A stretch of 64,000 bases of DNA, taken from contig NZ_JABBKX010000001.1 in NCBI RefSeq assembly GCF_012927745.1, forward strand, positions 310,001-374,000. The letters are read 5' to 3'. A model generated the notes under the pieces. It was not told where the DNA came from. It ran no database searches and saw only the letters and a list, made by a program, of their open reading frames with translations. Within the stretch, counting starts at the first letter, position 1, and each line of letters opens with the position of its first letter. The position numbers were made by a program, and so were the translations under genes. Below, in pieces: positions 26,601 through 35,610 of the stretch. This DNA comes from Neoroseomonas marina. GTDB lineage: Bacteria; Pseudomonadota; Alphaproteobacteria; Acetobacterales; Acetobacteraceae.

Positions 26601-29600
26601 GCGGGCCTGGTGCTCGCGGCCACGGCGGCCGCCGGCGTGCTCGACCTCGGGTCCGGCACGGTTTCCGCCGTGACCAGCGTGAACCTCTCGGCGGGCACCG
26701 GGGGCATCACGCAGGGCGCGACGGGAACGCTGACGGCGGCCAGCCTGCTGGCGAGCAGCACGGGCAACATCAGCCTGACCGGATCCGGCAACGCCATCGG
26801 CGCCATCGCCACCGGCATCACGGCGCCGGGCGGCAACGGCCCCCTGCTGACCGACGCCAACCGCGGCGTCTATGCCGGCGGCACCTTCACGCTCGCCACG
26901 TCCGGGGCGCTCTCGATCACCGGCGCGGTGGAATCGCGCGGCGGCCTCGTGAACATCACCGCGGGCAGCATCGCGATCGGCGCGCCGATCGCCGTTTCGG
27001 GCGGCGTGACGCCGACCCTGCGCCTCACCACCAACGGGTCGGGCGGTGCCACGGGCGCTGTCAGCCAGACGTCGCGGGTCCTCACGACCGGTACCGGTGC
27101 GCTCGCCGTGACCGCGTCGGGCAGCGTCGATCTCTCGCGGACCGACAACGCCATCCCGACGCTGCTCGCTTCCTCGGCCGGTGGACCCTTCTCCTTCACG
27201 ACGACGGGCGGGCTGACGGTGTCGGGGGCGGTCTCGGCGGCGACGTCCCTGCAGTTGTACGCGCAGGGCGGCACGCTGACGGTCAATGGCGCGCTGACCA
27301 CCACGAACGCCGGCGGCATCGGCCTGACCGGCACCGACGTCGTCCAGGCAGCGCTCGTGCGCGCGCGTGACGCGGCCGCGACCAGCGGCGGCACGGTCAG
27401 CATGACCGCCTCGGGCGTCGCCGGTTCCATCAGCCAGTCGACCGGCGGCCGGATCGTCGCCGACAGCCTGAGCCTGTCGGCCAACGGCGGCGTCAACCTC
27501 ACCGCGGGCATCGGGATCGGCACCACGGTCGGGCTGGGCTCGGGTGATGCCGGCAACCCGGCGCTGTGGAACACCATCGGCAGCATCGTGGCGAGCACGA
27601 TCGGCGACTTCCGGCTGCTCAACGTGGGCGACCTGCTGTTCCAGGGCAGCGCTTTCAGCAACGTTGCCGGCAGCACCGTCGCCATCGTCACCCGCGGCCG
27701 GCTGACCGTCGGCGCCTTCAGCAGCATCATCGCCGAGGCCATCAGCATCGGCGCAGGCGGCGGCGTCACCGTCAACGGTGGCCTCGGCAGCGCGGGCCTG
27801 ACCAGCCGGCTCGACATGACGACGAGCCCGGGCGGCACCATCAATCAGGGTTCGGGCAGCAGCGTCGCGGCCGCCACGCTGCGGATCCTCGCCGCGGGCG
27901 ACGTGGACCTGAGCGGCACGGGCAACACCATCAGCAACCTCGCCGCCGCGGCGCTCGCGGCGGATGTCGGGATCAACGTCCGCAGCAATGTCGGCCTCAC
28001 GACGGTTGCCGCCACCGCGAACATCCTGACCCCGGACAACACGCTGACGACGGGCCCGACCGGGATCGTCAGCAACGACATCACGCTGCAGGCGCCTTCC
28101 ATCACGATCGGCGCCGGCGCGCCGCTGGTGCGCTTCGACACGAACCAGGTGGGCAGCGTCACGCTGATCACGGACAACCTGATCAACGGTGGCGGCGAGA
28201 TCGACCTCGGCCCGGGCGGCACCTTCGGGATCGGCTTCGACAACCCGAACATCGAGATCCTGGTCGGCGACCCCACGATCGACACCAACATCGTGCCGAT
28301 CCCCGGCGTATCCTACGTCATCTCTGCGACACCGGTGACGGGCGCGCTGACGCAGTGGATCAGCGGCACCTACATCAACAACCTGCCGTTGTCGGCCGGC
28401 ACGGTGAACGCGACGCTGCGCATCGGCACCCCGGGCCAGACCGCGCGCACCTTCGTCATCGGCGCGCTGACGCCCAACGCCAAGTTCACGACCTTCGACA
28501 TCCGCGGCGGCGACGTCGTCGTCGGCGCGAACGTGTCGGCGCCGGGCCGCACGGTGAACATCTCCGCCGGCGCGAACATCGTGCAGTCCGGCACCTATGC
28601 GCGCAACGAGACGATCCTCACCTACGACGTCTTCCTGACGCCGAGCTTCTCCTTCGTGCTGAACCCGGCCTATCTGCAGGCCAACGGCATCATCACGGCG
28701 GGCACGCTGATCGCCAACGCCGCCGGCAACGTCAACCTCGGCGGCGTCGTGCACAACGTGGCGTCGCTGGCGGGGTCCGCCGGCGGGACCTTCAACTTCC
28801 GCGACGCGGACGGCTTCCAGATCGGCCCGGCGGGTTCGGGCGGCATCTCGGCACCGACGCGCGTCGTGCTGCAGGCCGATACGGGCAGCATCACGCAGGC
28901 GGCCGGTTCCCCGATCACCACCAACGCGCTGGAAGTCAGCGTCGCGGGGGGCAGCCTCGTCCTCGATGGCGGGTCCGCGAACAGCTCGCTCGCCGCGGAC
29001 CTCAACCGCATCGGCAGCCTGACGCAGAACGTCTTCACGACCGGTCTCAACGCCACCGGGGACGTGACGATCCGCAACAACGGCAGCCTGTTCCTGAACG
29101 CGGACATCACCACCAGCGGCGACGTCCGGCTGCACACCCAGACCGGCAGCATCACGCAGGGCGGCGACGGTGCGGAATTCAGCAGCACCGCAGCCCTGAT
29201 CACGGCGAACAACCTCTTCGTCTCGGCGCCCGCCGGCTCGGTCATCCTGGCCAATGGCGCAGCGGATCCGACCAACCCGAACGTGTTCGGCAATGTGCTG
29301 TCGGGCGGCCTCGGCGCCAGCACGGTCGCCGGCAACCTGACGCTCCGCACGGCGCAGGCGCTCAACATCGTGGGCGACGTCCTCGTCGGCAGCGCGGCAG
29401 GCGGCACCAGCGGCACCGCGACCTTCCTGTCGCGCTTCGACAGCATCGCCCAGCAGGCCGGCGGCTCGCTCTCGGCCGACAGCCTGGTGGCGGTCGCCCC
29501 CGGCGGCTCCGTGCTGCTGAACGGCGCGACGACGAATTCCGTGGGCACGGTGCTCACGAGCAGCGCCGGAACGGATTTCCGCCTGTTCACCGACCGCGCC

Positions 29601-32600
29601 CTGACGGTGGCCGGCACGATCACCGGCGGCGCGGCCGGCACGGTCGCCCTGCGCGGCGATTCCGACGTCACGGTCAATGCCGCGCTGTCCGGCGGTTCCA
29701 TCGCAGTCCAGAGCGGCGGCGACCTCGCGAGCACCGCCAGCCTCACGGGCGGCGCAGGCGGAGCGGTCACGCTGGCCGCCACGGGCACCGTGGGCATCGG
29801 CGCCAACATCTCGGGCGGGACGATCAGCGCGACCGGCGGCGGCGCGATGACGGTCGGCGCCAACATCTCCGGCACCTCGATCGAGCTGCAGGGCGCGGGG
29901 ATCACACTCGGCTCGGGCGGCCTGGGCGGCACACTCACGGCGACCCGTGTCCTGCTGCGCACGGGCAGCGACTTCGACCCGGCCTCGGGCACGGCCGGCG
30001 GGCCGAGCATCGTGCAGACCGCGGGCACCATCGAGGCGTCGCAGTTCTCGGCCTCCGCGCCGGGCGGCAACATCACCCTCACCGCGACGGGCAACACCTT
30101 CGGCACGATCGTCGCCGGTGCGGATGCCGGCGGCGCGGCGGCCTCTGCCGGCATCGTCGCCGGCGGCAACGTATCGCTGACCACCGACGGCACCCTGGCG
30201 CTGAACTCGCCGCTGCTCGCCGGATGGGATCCGGCGCGGACCGGCGTGACGGTCACGCTGCGCGCCAACCAGATGACGCTCGGCGCCCTTGTCGATACGC
30301 GCGGGCCAGGGGCGACGAACCGCCAGGCCGGCGTGATCGACATCGCGCCGCTGACGGCCGCGAATCCCGTCGTGCTGGGCGGCATCACCGAGATCGGCGG
30401 TAGCTATCTGACGCTCCAGGCGAGCGAACTCGCCAACCTCCGCGCCGGCACCGTCAACGTGACGACCACGAATGCCGGCGAGGGGATCTACATCCTCGAC
30501 ACCGCGGCGCTCGCCGGCCTGATGACCGGCGGGACCACGCTGAACCTTTCGGCCGCAAACGGCTTCGTCGACCAGTTCGCCTATGCGACCGGGACGTCGC
30601 AGCTGACGGTCGAACGCCTGAACATCGTCGCAGGGTCCTTCGTGACCGTCGGCAGCGCCGGCAACCTGATCGGCGAGGTGACCGGCATCAGCGCGGGCGG
30701 GGCGATAAGCCTCGCCTCCGCCAGCCCGCTGCTGACGCTGAGCGGCGCAGTCGCCTCCACGGCTTCCGGATCGACCATCACGATCCGCGCCGACGACCTC
30801 AACATCACCGCCGGCGGCAGCATCACCGTGCCGAACGGCACGGTCGACATCTCCGGCGTCACCGCGGGCCGCGGCATCAGCCTCGGCACCGAGGTCGCGG
30901 GCACGCTGGGCCTGTCGACCGCCGAGATCGGGCGGATCGGCCAGACCACGAACCCACTGGCCCTGGTGCGCTTCGGCGACACCGGCTCGGGCACCATCCA
31001 GATCCAGGGCGACGTCTCCTTCCGCGACGCGCCGGTCGATGCCTCCTCCGCGATCGGCGGCGCGCGCGCCCTTGCGGTGCAACTGACCGCGAGCGGCAGC
31101 GGCGGCGACATCACCCAGACGGGCATCGGCGCGCTGAACGTCGCGAGCATCAGCGCCTCGGCGCGGAGCGTCTCGCTGATCTCGGCGGCCAATGCGATCG
31201 ACAGCGTCGCCGCCCTCACCGGCGCCGGCGGCGGGGCGGCGCTGCGCAGCGCGCGGGACCTGGTGCTGCCGACCGGCGTCACGGCCTCGGCCGCCGGCGG
31301 CGCCCTCGCCGTCACCTCCGACGGTCGGCTGACCGTCAACGGCGCCGCCCAGGCGACCGGCGCGGCAGGCGATGTCGCGCTGACCGGCCGCACGGGTCTC
31401 GTCATCGCCTCGACGGCCGCCATCACCGCTGGCGGGGACGTCGCCCTGACGGCCGGCCCGGACGCCGGCAACGGCGTCGGCGCGCTGTCCATCAACGGCA
31501 CCGTCTCGGCCACCGGGGATATCGCGGCGACCGCGACCGGCACGCTGACCGTCGCACAGGACCTCGCCTCGAGCACGGGCAACATCACGCTCAGCACCAT
31601 CGCCCCGGGGACCCAACCGGCCGCGGATATCGTGATCTCCGCGCCGTCCGTCGTCGGCGCCAATCTTGGCAGCAGCGCCGCGGTCACCGAGATCATCGCG
31701 ACCGGCGCCGGCGCCGGCGTCGTGACCCTCTCGGCGACCGGCAGCATCACCCAGGCGGCCTCCGGCACGCAGATCAACGCGAACGCGCTGCAGGTGGCCG
31801 CCGGCGCGAACGCCGACCTCGGCCCGGCGACGAACCTGGTCACCGAGCTGCGGTCCCTTTCGGCCGGCGGGTTCGCCACGCTCACCGTGCAGAACGGCCT
31901 GGTGGTGACGGGTCTCGCCTCGGCGGTCGGTTCGCTCACCCTCAATGCCGGCACCACGCTGACGGTCGCCGGGACCGGCACGGCGGAGGCGACCGGCCCG
32001 GCCAGCGTCCTCACGCTGAACGCCGGGACGGCGATGACGATCAACGGCACGGCCTCGGCCCAGACGGTCGATCTGACGGCCTCCGGCGGCCAGCTCGCCA
32101 TTGCGGGCGGCACCGTGACCGGCGGTGCGGCCGCCGGCGGCAGCGTCACCCTTTCGGGCACCTCGCTCGCCATCACCGCCGGCGCCGACGTCACGGCCGA
32201 GACCATCACCGCCAACCTCGCCTCGGGCAACATCACGCTCGACAGCAGCAATGTCTCGGCCCAGGGCGCGACGGGCGTGCTCTCGCTCGCCACGACGGGG
32301 CTCATCTCGGTCACGGGCGGGACGGTCGGCGGCAACACGGCGACGCTCGATGCCGGCGCGGGTGGCCTCACGGTCACCAATGCGACGCTCTCCGCGGGCT
32401 CCGGCGGCTTCACCTTGACCTCCGACGGCGCGACGCTGCTGTCGGGCGGCGGCACCACCGTCACCGGCGGGACGCTGCAGGTCCTCGGCCAGACCAGCGC
32501 GCGGATCAGCGGCGGGACGCACAACGCCTCGGCCGGCGTCGAGGTGACCGCGACGGCAGGGCTTGCCGACATCCTGACCGCGACCGTCGGTTCGACGGGC

Positions 32601-35600
32601 GGCGACGTCACCGTCTCGGGCACCGCGGCGACGATCAGCGGCGGGCAGATCGACGCAGGCGGCGTGGTCGGCCTCACCGCCTCGACCGGCAATGCCGCCG
32701 TGACCGGCGCGACCGTGGGCGCGGGCAGCAACATCGTCCTGACCGCCAATGCCGGCCAGGCGACGGTGACCAATGGAGGCCTCACGGCCGGCGGGAACAT
32801 TCGCCTGGATGCCGGCACCCTGGCGCAGATCAGCGGCGGTACGCATCTCGCCACGGGCAACGTGCTGCTGGCTGCCACCGGCGGTGCGGCGAACCTGACC
32901 AACGCGGCCAATGTGACGGCGACAAACGGCCAGGTGGCGCTTACCGGCACCTCCGCCAGCGTCACGGGCGGGACTGTCCGCGCCGGCAGCGACATCGCGC
33001 TGACCGGAACGACCGGCCAGGCGTCGGTCAACGCCGCCGACCTCGGCGCGGGACGGGACATCCTTGTGCAGGGGCCTGGCGGCGCCATCATCTCGGGTGG
33101 CGTCGCGGTGGCGGACCGCGACGTCCGACTGACGGCCCCCGGCAACTTCGCCTACATCTACAATGGGGCCGACGTCACGGCGACGAACGGCGCGATCGCG
33201 CTGTCCGGCGGCTATGCGATCATCGAGCTGAGCACGACGCGCGCGGGAACCGACGTAACGCTGACCGGCGCGAACCAGGCCTACATCTATGACGGCTCGA
33301 CGACCGCCGGCGGGAACATCTCGGTCGACGGTACGTCGTTCGCCGCGCTGTACTACGGCACGCATGTCGCCGGCTCGGGCATCGCCATCGCGGCGACCGG
33401 CGGCGACGCCACCCTCTACTTCACCAACGCGACGGCGAATGGCGGCAACATCGCCCTGGGCGGCCTGACGACCACCATCGACACCTCGACCGCCGGGGCC
33501 TCGGGCAACATTACGATGAACGGCGGCAGCGCCGCCGTGTCCGCCAGCACCATCACCGCCGGGGGCAACCTGGCGATGACGGCGACGACCGGACCCGCGA
33601 CGATCACCAACGGCACCACCGACGTGGCCGGTTCGATCACGCTGCAGGGCGTCAGCCAGGCGCAGATCAGCGGCGGGACGCATACCGCCGGCATCGGCGT
33701 CTCGCTCACCTCCTCCGGCGGCGCGGCGAGCCTCCTCGGCACGACCGTGGCGGCGAATGGCGGGGACGTCACGCTGTCCGGCACGTCGGCGACGATCGAC
33801 ACCACCACCGCCGGCGCCTCGGGCACCATCTCGCTGACCGGCACGACCGGGTCTGCGATCGTCTCCGCAGGTGTGCTTACGGCCGGGGACAGCATCTCCC
33901 TGCAAGGCCAGACCCTGGCGCGGATCACGGGCGGGACGCACGTCGCCGCGCAGGACGTGACGATCGCCTCGGCCGCCGGCCCGGTCGAGACGCTGAACAC
34001 CACCGTCACGGCGACCGCCGGCACACTGGCGATGACCGGCACGGCCGCGACCATGACGGGCGCCACGCTGCGCGCCGGCACCGAGATCGCGATGACGGCC
34101 ACCGGTGGCGCGGTCTCGACCACCAACGGGTCCCTCACCTCGGGTGGCGCCATCACGCTGGCGGCGGCCGGCACCGCGACCCTCGCCGGCACGGTGACGA
34201 ACGCGACGGGGGCAACCTCGATCACCGGCCAGGCCGGCGCGACGCTCTCGGGCGGCAGCCATGCCGGCGGCCGGGGCTTCGCGCTGGCGGCGCCCGGCGG
34301 CACGGCGACCTTGTCGGGCACGACGATCACCTCCGGCGCCGGCGGGGCGGTCTCCGTCTCCGGTGCGGCGGTGGTGGTGAATGGCGGGCAGGTCGCGTCG
34401 GGCGGCAGCCTGGCGATGTCGGCGACGGCCGGCGACCTCAATCTCGGCGCCCCGGCGCTGTCCGCCGCGACGACACTGGGCCTGAACGCGGCCGGCACGG
34501 TCCTGGTGCAGCCGGGCACCTCGGCCGCGGCCGGGACGGACCTCACGGTCAATGCCGGCACGCTCACCGTGACCTCGGCCTCCCTGTCCGCCGGGCAGGA
34601 CATGCTGATGACGGTCGGCGGCGGCGCGTCCTTCACCGGCGCCTCGCTCTTCGCCACGCGGGACATCCGCCTCGGCGCCGGTGGGCTCGTCTCGGTGAAC
34701 GGCGGCAAGTTCGACGGCGGGAACGAGATCGCGCTGTCCGGCGGGTCGTTCAACTTCGCCTCGGCGAACATCGACCCGCAGATCATCCGCATCACCGCGG
34801 TGAACAACATCGCGATCGTCAACTCGACGATGACCGCATCGGACGCGATCCGCATCCTCGCCGGTGGGTCGATGACGGTGACGGATTCGACCTTCACAGC
34901 GGTCACGCTCGGCCTGCGCAGCGGTGGCGCGCTGACGCTCGAGCGTGGGCTCTACATCATCGGCGATGCGGTCGTCTTCGCGAGCCCGACCAGCATCCAG
35001 ACGGTGGGCCGCATCGTCGTCCGCCCGCTCGGCACCGACCTGCCGGGCGTCGCCTTCGACACCCGGATCACGACGCCATCGGTCGATCCGCTCGACATCA
35101 TCCAGCCGGACAACCCGAACCTGCCCGCGTCCCAGCAGCCGACGCAGGTGCGCGAGCCGGGCAGCGACGCGCCCGGCGACTTCGGCGTGCCGACCAGCAA
35201 CCCCGCCGGCACGCTCGACTTCACCATCGATGCCGGCCGCAGCGCGATCTTCCTGCTCATCGACGGGGGCAGCGCCACCGGCGACATCAACACGGCCGGC
35301 CGCGTCGGCATCTTCGGCACCGGCGGCACGGTGGCGCTCCGCGGCACGCTGATCGACTACCAGGGCAACCAGTATTCGGGCGGCAACGCCTCGGCGCTGA
35401 CGGACTCCGCCCGCCCCGCGCCCGGCGACGCGCTGGCGCGCTTCACCTTCAACGACTGCGTCATCTCCTCGATCAACTGCTTCGTCCCGCAGCAGGTGCT
35501 GGCGATCCCGCAGGCCCCGCCGCAGCAGGTGGACATCCGCCTGTTCGGCAGCCGCATCACCGACCCGGACGTGCAGATCCCGAACGTCGCAGAAGAGGAC

Positions 35601-35606
35601 TACTGA
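23613..35606 (+). CDS. Giant TpsA exoprotein (filamentous haemagglutinin type)
   Basis: 3997 aa. A long signal peptide (basic for about 30 residues, core LLATTALLPIAAG, cleavage near VAA-QT) precedes a TPS domain of about 230 residues with GQAAITRGAGSTTITQGTNRAAIDWQQFNVG and NPGG-type turns such as VFAQGAQVNVASLIAS. The rest is Gly/Ala/Thr/Asn-rich, predicted as a right-handed beta-helix. It should be secreted by the adjacent TpsB and act as an adhesin or cell-cell contact protein at the surface. The only cysteines I see are C3949 and C3956 near the C-terminus (NDCVISSINC), a possible disulfide anchor as in HMW1. There is no obvious toxin domain at the C-terminus. Confidence 0.93.
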   Translation: MARVAKTGRPAAVSKPIPAPPRAPQRRTPHRGWLLATTALLPIAAGPVAAQTPPSATTGPTGGQVTAGQAAITRGAGSTTITQGTNRAAIDWQQFNVGSQHTVQFVQPNAGSWTLNRVMTPDPSVIAGRVQANGGVAIVNQSGVVFAQGAQVNVASLIASAAGITNENFMAGRMVFDQAPRPGARVENHGSITVADRGLAALVAPGVSNSGVIRARLGRVALGAAETFVLDLAGDGLINIDVTQAVRTAPDGGQALVTNTGVIEAPGGSVLLTAHAASGLVEDLVRQTGVINVQTVGDQTGQVALRAQGGSVRVDGTIDASGGAGQRGGRVAVQATDGVTVAGTARIDASGGAGGGQVLVGTTGRGRNQTMAARTTVERGAVIRADATQNGNGGEIVVNSTTSTEMRGTVSARGGVTGGNGGFVEISGQQSLLISGFIDLAAPSGTPGELLLDPQNIIVSSNSNVNPPGGGSSVTDTATDPAANFTATTGNNNQWLRVEPGAIEGFNGTVTLDAGNDIVVSSAINKTNGGLGLTAGNSITISANVSVSDTLSLAATTGSISIGADLRAASMTMTAGTGITQTAGTIASISGAGTALPLSATTTAGNISLAQAGNGSLSLTFSAPGTVSVQSGDFANGQSGGTAGAIEIAGASSGGGITLVSNRQNNNAATAGTGTIAVNASLTSTAGITLNADGAITQNATGTIITARDATGALRIRNRTNGNASAAGSATLDQAANQIAVLDARTTGALAVASAGFAAGPGNVPPANPTLSVTLAEGGSVSLTAPRLALPNGAVATTGDVTLVATEPGVGAGSAATLTIGGAVTAVDEGTVRLRADRMDLTGATFDGTGTGNNLALLEIGPLTAGRAIAWGGTDGTNLFLGVGSQTAIAGADTTTLRLGQTTVNAAAVTAGDITFGSNLTIAGTLALNGTGNISTAGGVLDVPTLTIRGATANSGAGSVALSGNNVIDALDARATGGLSVTSSAPTFSILGASSGAGLVLAATAAAGVLDLGSGTVSAVTSVNLSAGTGGITQGATGTLTAASLLASSTGNISLTGSGNAIGAIATGITAPGGNGPLLTDANRGVYAGGTFTLATSGALSITGAVESRGGLVNITAGSIAIGAPIAVSGGVTPTLRLTTNGSGGATGAVSQTSRVLTTGTGALAVTASGSVDLSRTDNAIPTLLASSAGGPFSFTTTGGLTVSGAVSAATSLQLYAQGGTLTVNGALTTTNAGGIGLTGTDVVQAALVRARDAAATSGGTVSMTASGVAGSISQSTGGRIVADSLSLSANGGVNLTAGIGIGTTVGLGSGDAGNPALWNTIGSIVASTIGDFRLLNVGDLLFQGSAFSNVAGSTVAIVTRGRLTVGAFSSIIAEAISIGAGGGVTVNGGLGSAGLTSRLDMTTSPGGTINQGSGSSVAAATLRILAAGDVDLSGTGNTISNLAAAALAADVGINVRSNVGLTTVAATANILTPDNTLTTGPTGIVSNDITLQAPSITIGAGAPLVRFDTNQVGSVTLITDNLINGGGEIDLGPGGTFGIGFDNPNIEILVGDPTIDTNIVPIPGVSYVISATPVTGALTQWISGTYINNLPLSAGTVNATLRIGTPGQTARTFVIGALTPNAKFTTFDIRGGDVVVGANVSAPGRTVNISAGANIVQSGTYARNETILTYDVFLTPSFSFVLNPAYLQANGIITAGTLIANAAGNVNLGGVVHNVASLAGSAGGTFNFRDADGFQIGPAGSGGISAPTRVVLQADTGSITQAAGSPITTNALEVSVAGGSLVLDGGSANSSLAADLNRIGSLTQNVFTTGLNATGDVTIRNNGSLFLNADITTSGDVRLHTQTGSITQGGDGAEFSSTAALITANNLFVSAPAGSVILANGAADPTNPNVFGNVLSGGLGASTVAGNLTLRTAQALNIVGDVLVGSAAGGTSGTATFLSRFDSIAQQAGGSLSADSLVAVAPGGSVLLNGATTNSVGTVLTSSAGTDFRLFTDRALTVAGTITGGAAGTVALRGDSDVTVNAALSGGSIAVQSGGDLASTASLTGGAGGAVTLAATGTVGIGANISGGTISATGGGAMTVGANISGTSIELQGAGITLGSGGLGGTLTATRVLLRTGSDFDPASGTAGGPSIVQTAGTIEASQFSASAPGGNITLTATGNTFGTIVAGADAGGAAASAGIVAGGNVSLTTDGTLALNSPLLAGWDPARTGVTVTLRANQMTLGALVDTRGPGATNRQAGVIDIAPLTAANPVVLGGITEIGGSYLTLQASELANLRAGTVNVTTTNAGEGIYILDTAALAGLMTGGTTLNLSAANGFVDQFAYATGTSQLTVERLNIVAGSFVTVGSAGNLIGEVTGISAGGAISLASASPLLTLSGAVASTASGSTITIRADDLNITAGGSITVPNGTVDISGVTAGRGISLGTEVAGTLGLSTAEIGRIGQTTNPLALVRFGDTGSGTIQIQGDVSFRDAPVDASSAIGGARALAVQLTASGSGGDITQTGIGALNVASISASARSVSLISAANAIDSVAALTGAGGGAALRSARDLVLPTGVTASAAGGALAVTSDGRLTVNGAAQATGAAGDVALTGRTGLVIASTAAITAGGDVALTAGPDAGNGVGALSINGTVSATGDIAATATGTLTVAQDLASSTGNITLSTIAPGTQPAADIVISAPSVVGANLGSSAAVTEIIATGAGAGVVTLSATGSITQAASGTQINANALQVAAGANADLGPATNLVTELRSLSAGGFATLTVQNGLVVTGLASAVGSLTLNAGTTLTVAGTGTAEATGPASVLTLNAGTAMTINGTASAQTVDLTASGGQLAIAGGTVTGGAAAGGSVTLSGTSLAITAGADVTAETITANLASGNITLDSSNVSAQGATGVLSLATTGLISVTGGTVGGNTATLDAGAGGLTVTNATLSAGSGGFTLTSDGATLLSGGGTTVTGGTLQVLGQTSARISGGTHNASAGVEVTATAGLADILTATVGSTGGDVTVSGTAATISGGQIDAGGVVGLTASTGNAAVTGATVGAGSNIVLTANAGQATVTNGGLTAGGNIRLDAGTLAQISGGTHLATGNVLLAATGGAANLTNAANVTATNGQVALTGTSASVTGGTVRAGSDIALTGTTGQASVNAADLGAGRDILVQGPGGAIISGGVAVADRDVRLTAPGNFAYIYNGADVTATNGAIALSGGYAIIELSTTRAGTDVTLTGANQAYIYDGSTTAGGNISVDGTSFAALYYGTHVAGSGIAIAATGGDATLYFTNATANGGNIALGGLTTTIDTSTAGASGNITMNGGSAAVSASTITAGGNLAMTATTGPATITNGTTDVAGSITLQGVSQAQISGGTHTAGIGVSLTSSGGAASLLGTTVAANGGDVTLSGTSATIDTTTAGASGTISLTGTTGSAIVSAGVLTAGDSISLQGQTLARITGGTHVAAQDVTIASAAGPVETLNTTVTATAGTLAMTGTAATMTGATLRAGTEIAMTATGGAVSTTNGSLTSGGAITLAAAGTATLAGTVTNATGATSITGQAGATLSGGSHAGGRGFALAAPGGTATLSGTTITSGAGGAVSVSGAAVVVNGGQVASGGSLAMSATAGDLNLGAPALSAATTLGLNAAGTVLVQPGTSAAAGTDLTVNAGTLTVTSASLSAGQDMLMTVGGGASFTGASLFATRDIRLGAGGLVSVNGGKFDGGNEIALSGGSFNFASANIDPQIIRITAVNNIAIVNSTMTASDAIRILAGGSMTVTDSTFTAVTLGLRSGGALTLERGLYIIGDAVVFASPTSIQTVGRIVVRPLGTDLPGVAFDTRITTPSVDPLDIIQPDNPNLPASQQPTQVREPGSDAPGDFGVPTSNPAGTLDFTIDAGRSAIFLLIDGGSATGDINTAGRVGIFGTGGTVALRGTLIDYQGNQYSGGNASALTDSARPAPGDALARFTFNDCVISSINCFVPQQVLAIPQAPPQQVDIRLFGSRITDPDVQIPNVAEEDY
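32511..34262 (+). repeat. Protein-level repeat array in TpsA (SGGTH repeats)
   Basis: Seven copies of a block marked by (I/L)SGGTH or a variant start at residues 2967, 3075, 3162, 3248, 3354, 3440 and 3547. The spacings are 108, 87, 86, 106, 86 and 107 residues, close to four or five units of about 21.5 residues, the size of one beta-helix coil. The third and fourth copies have drifted (SGGVA, YYGTH). Nucleotide identity is partial, so the repeats are old rather than freshly duplicated. Confidence 0.75.
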
Positions 35607-35610
35607 GCCC

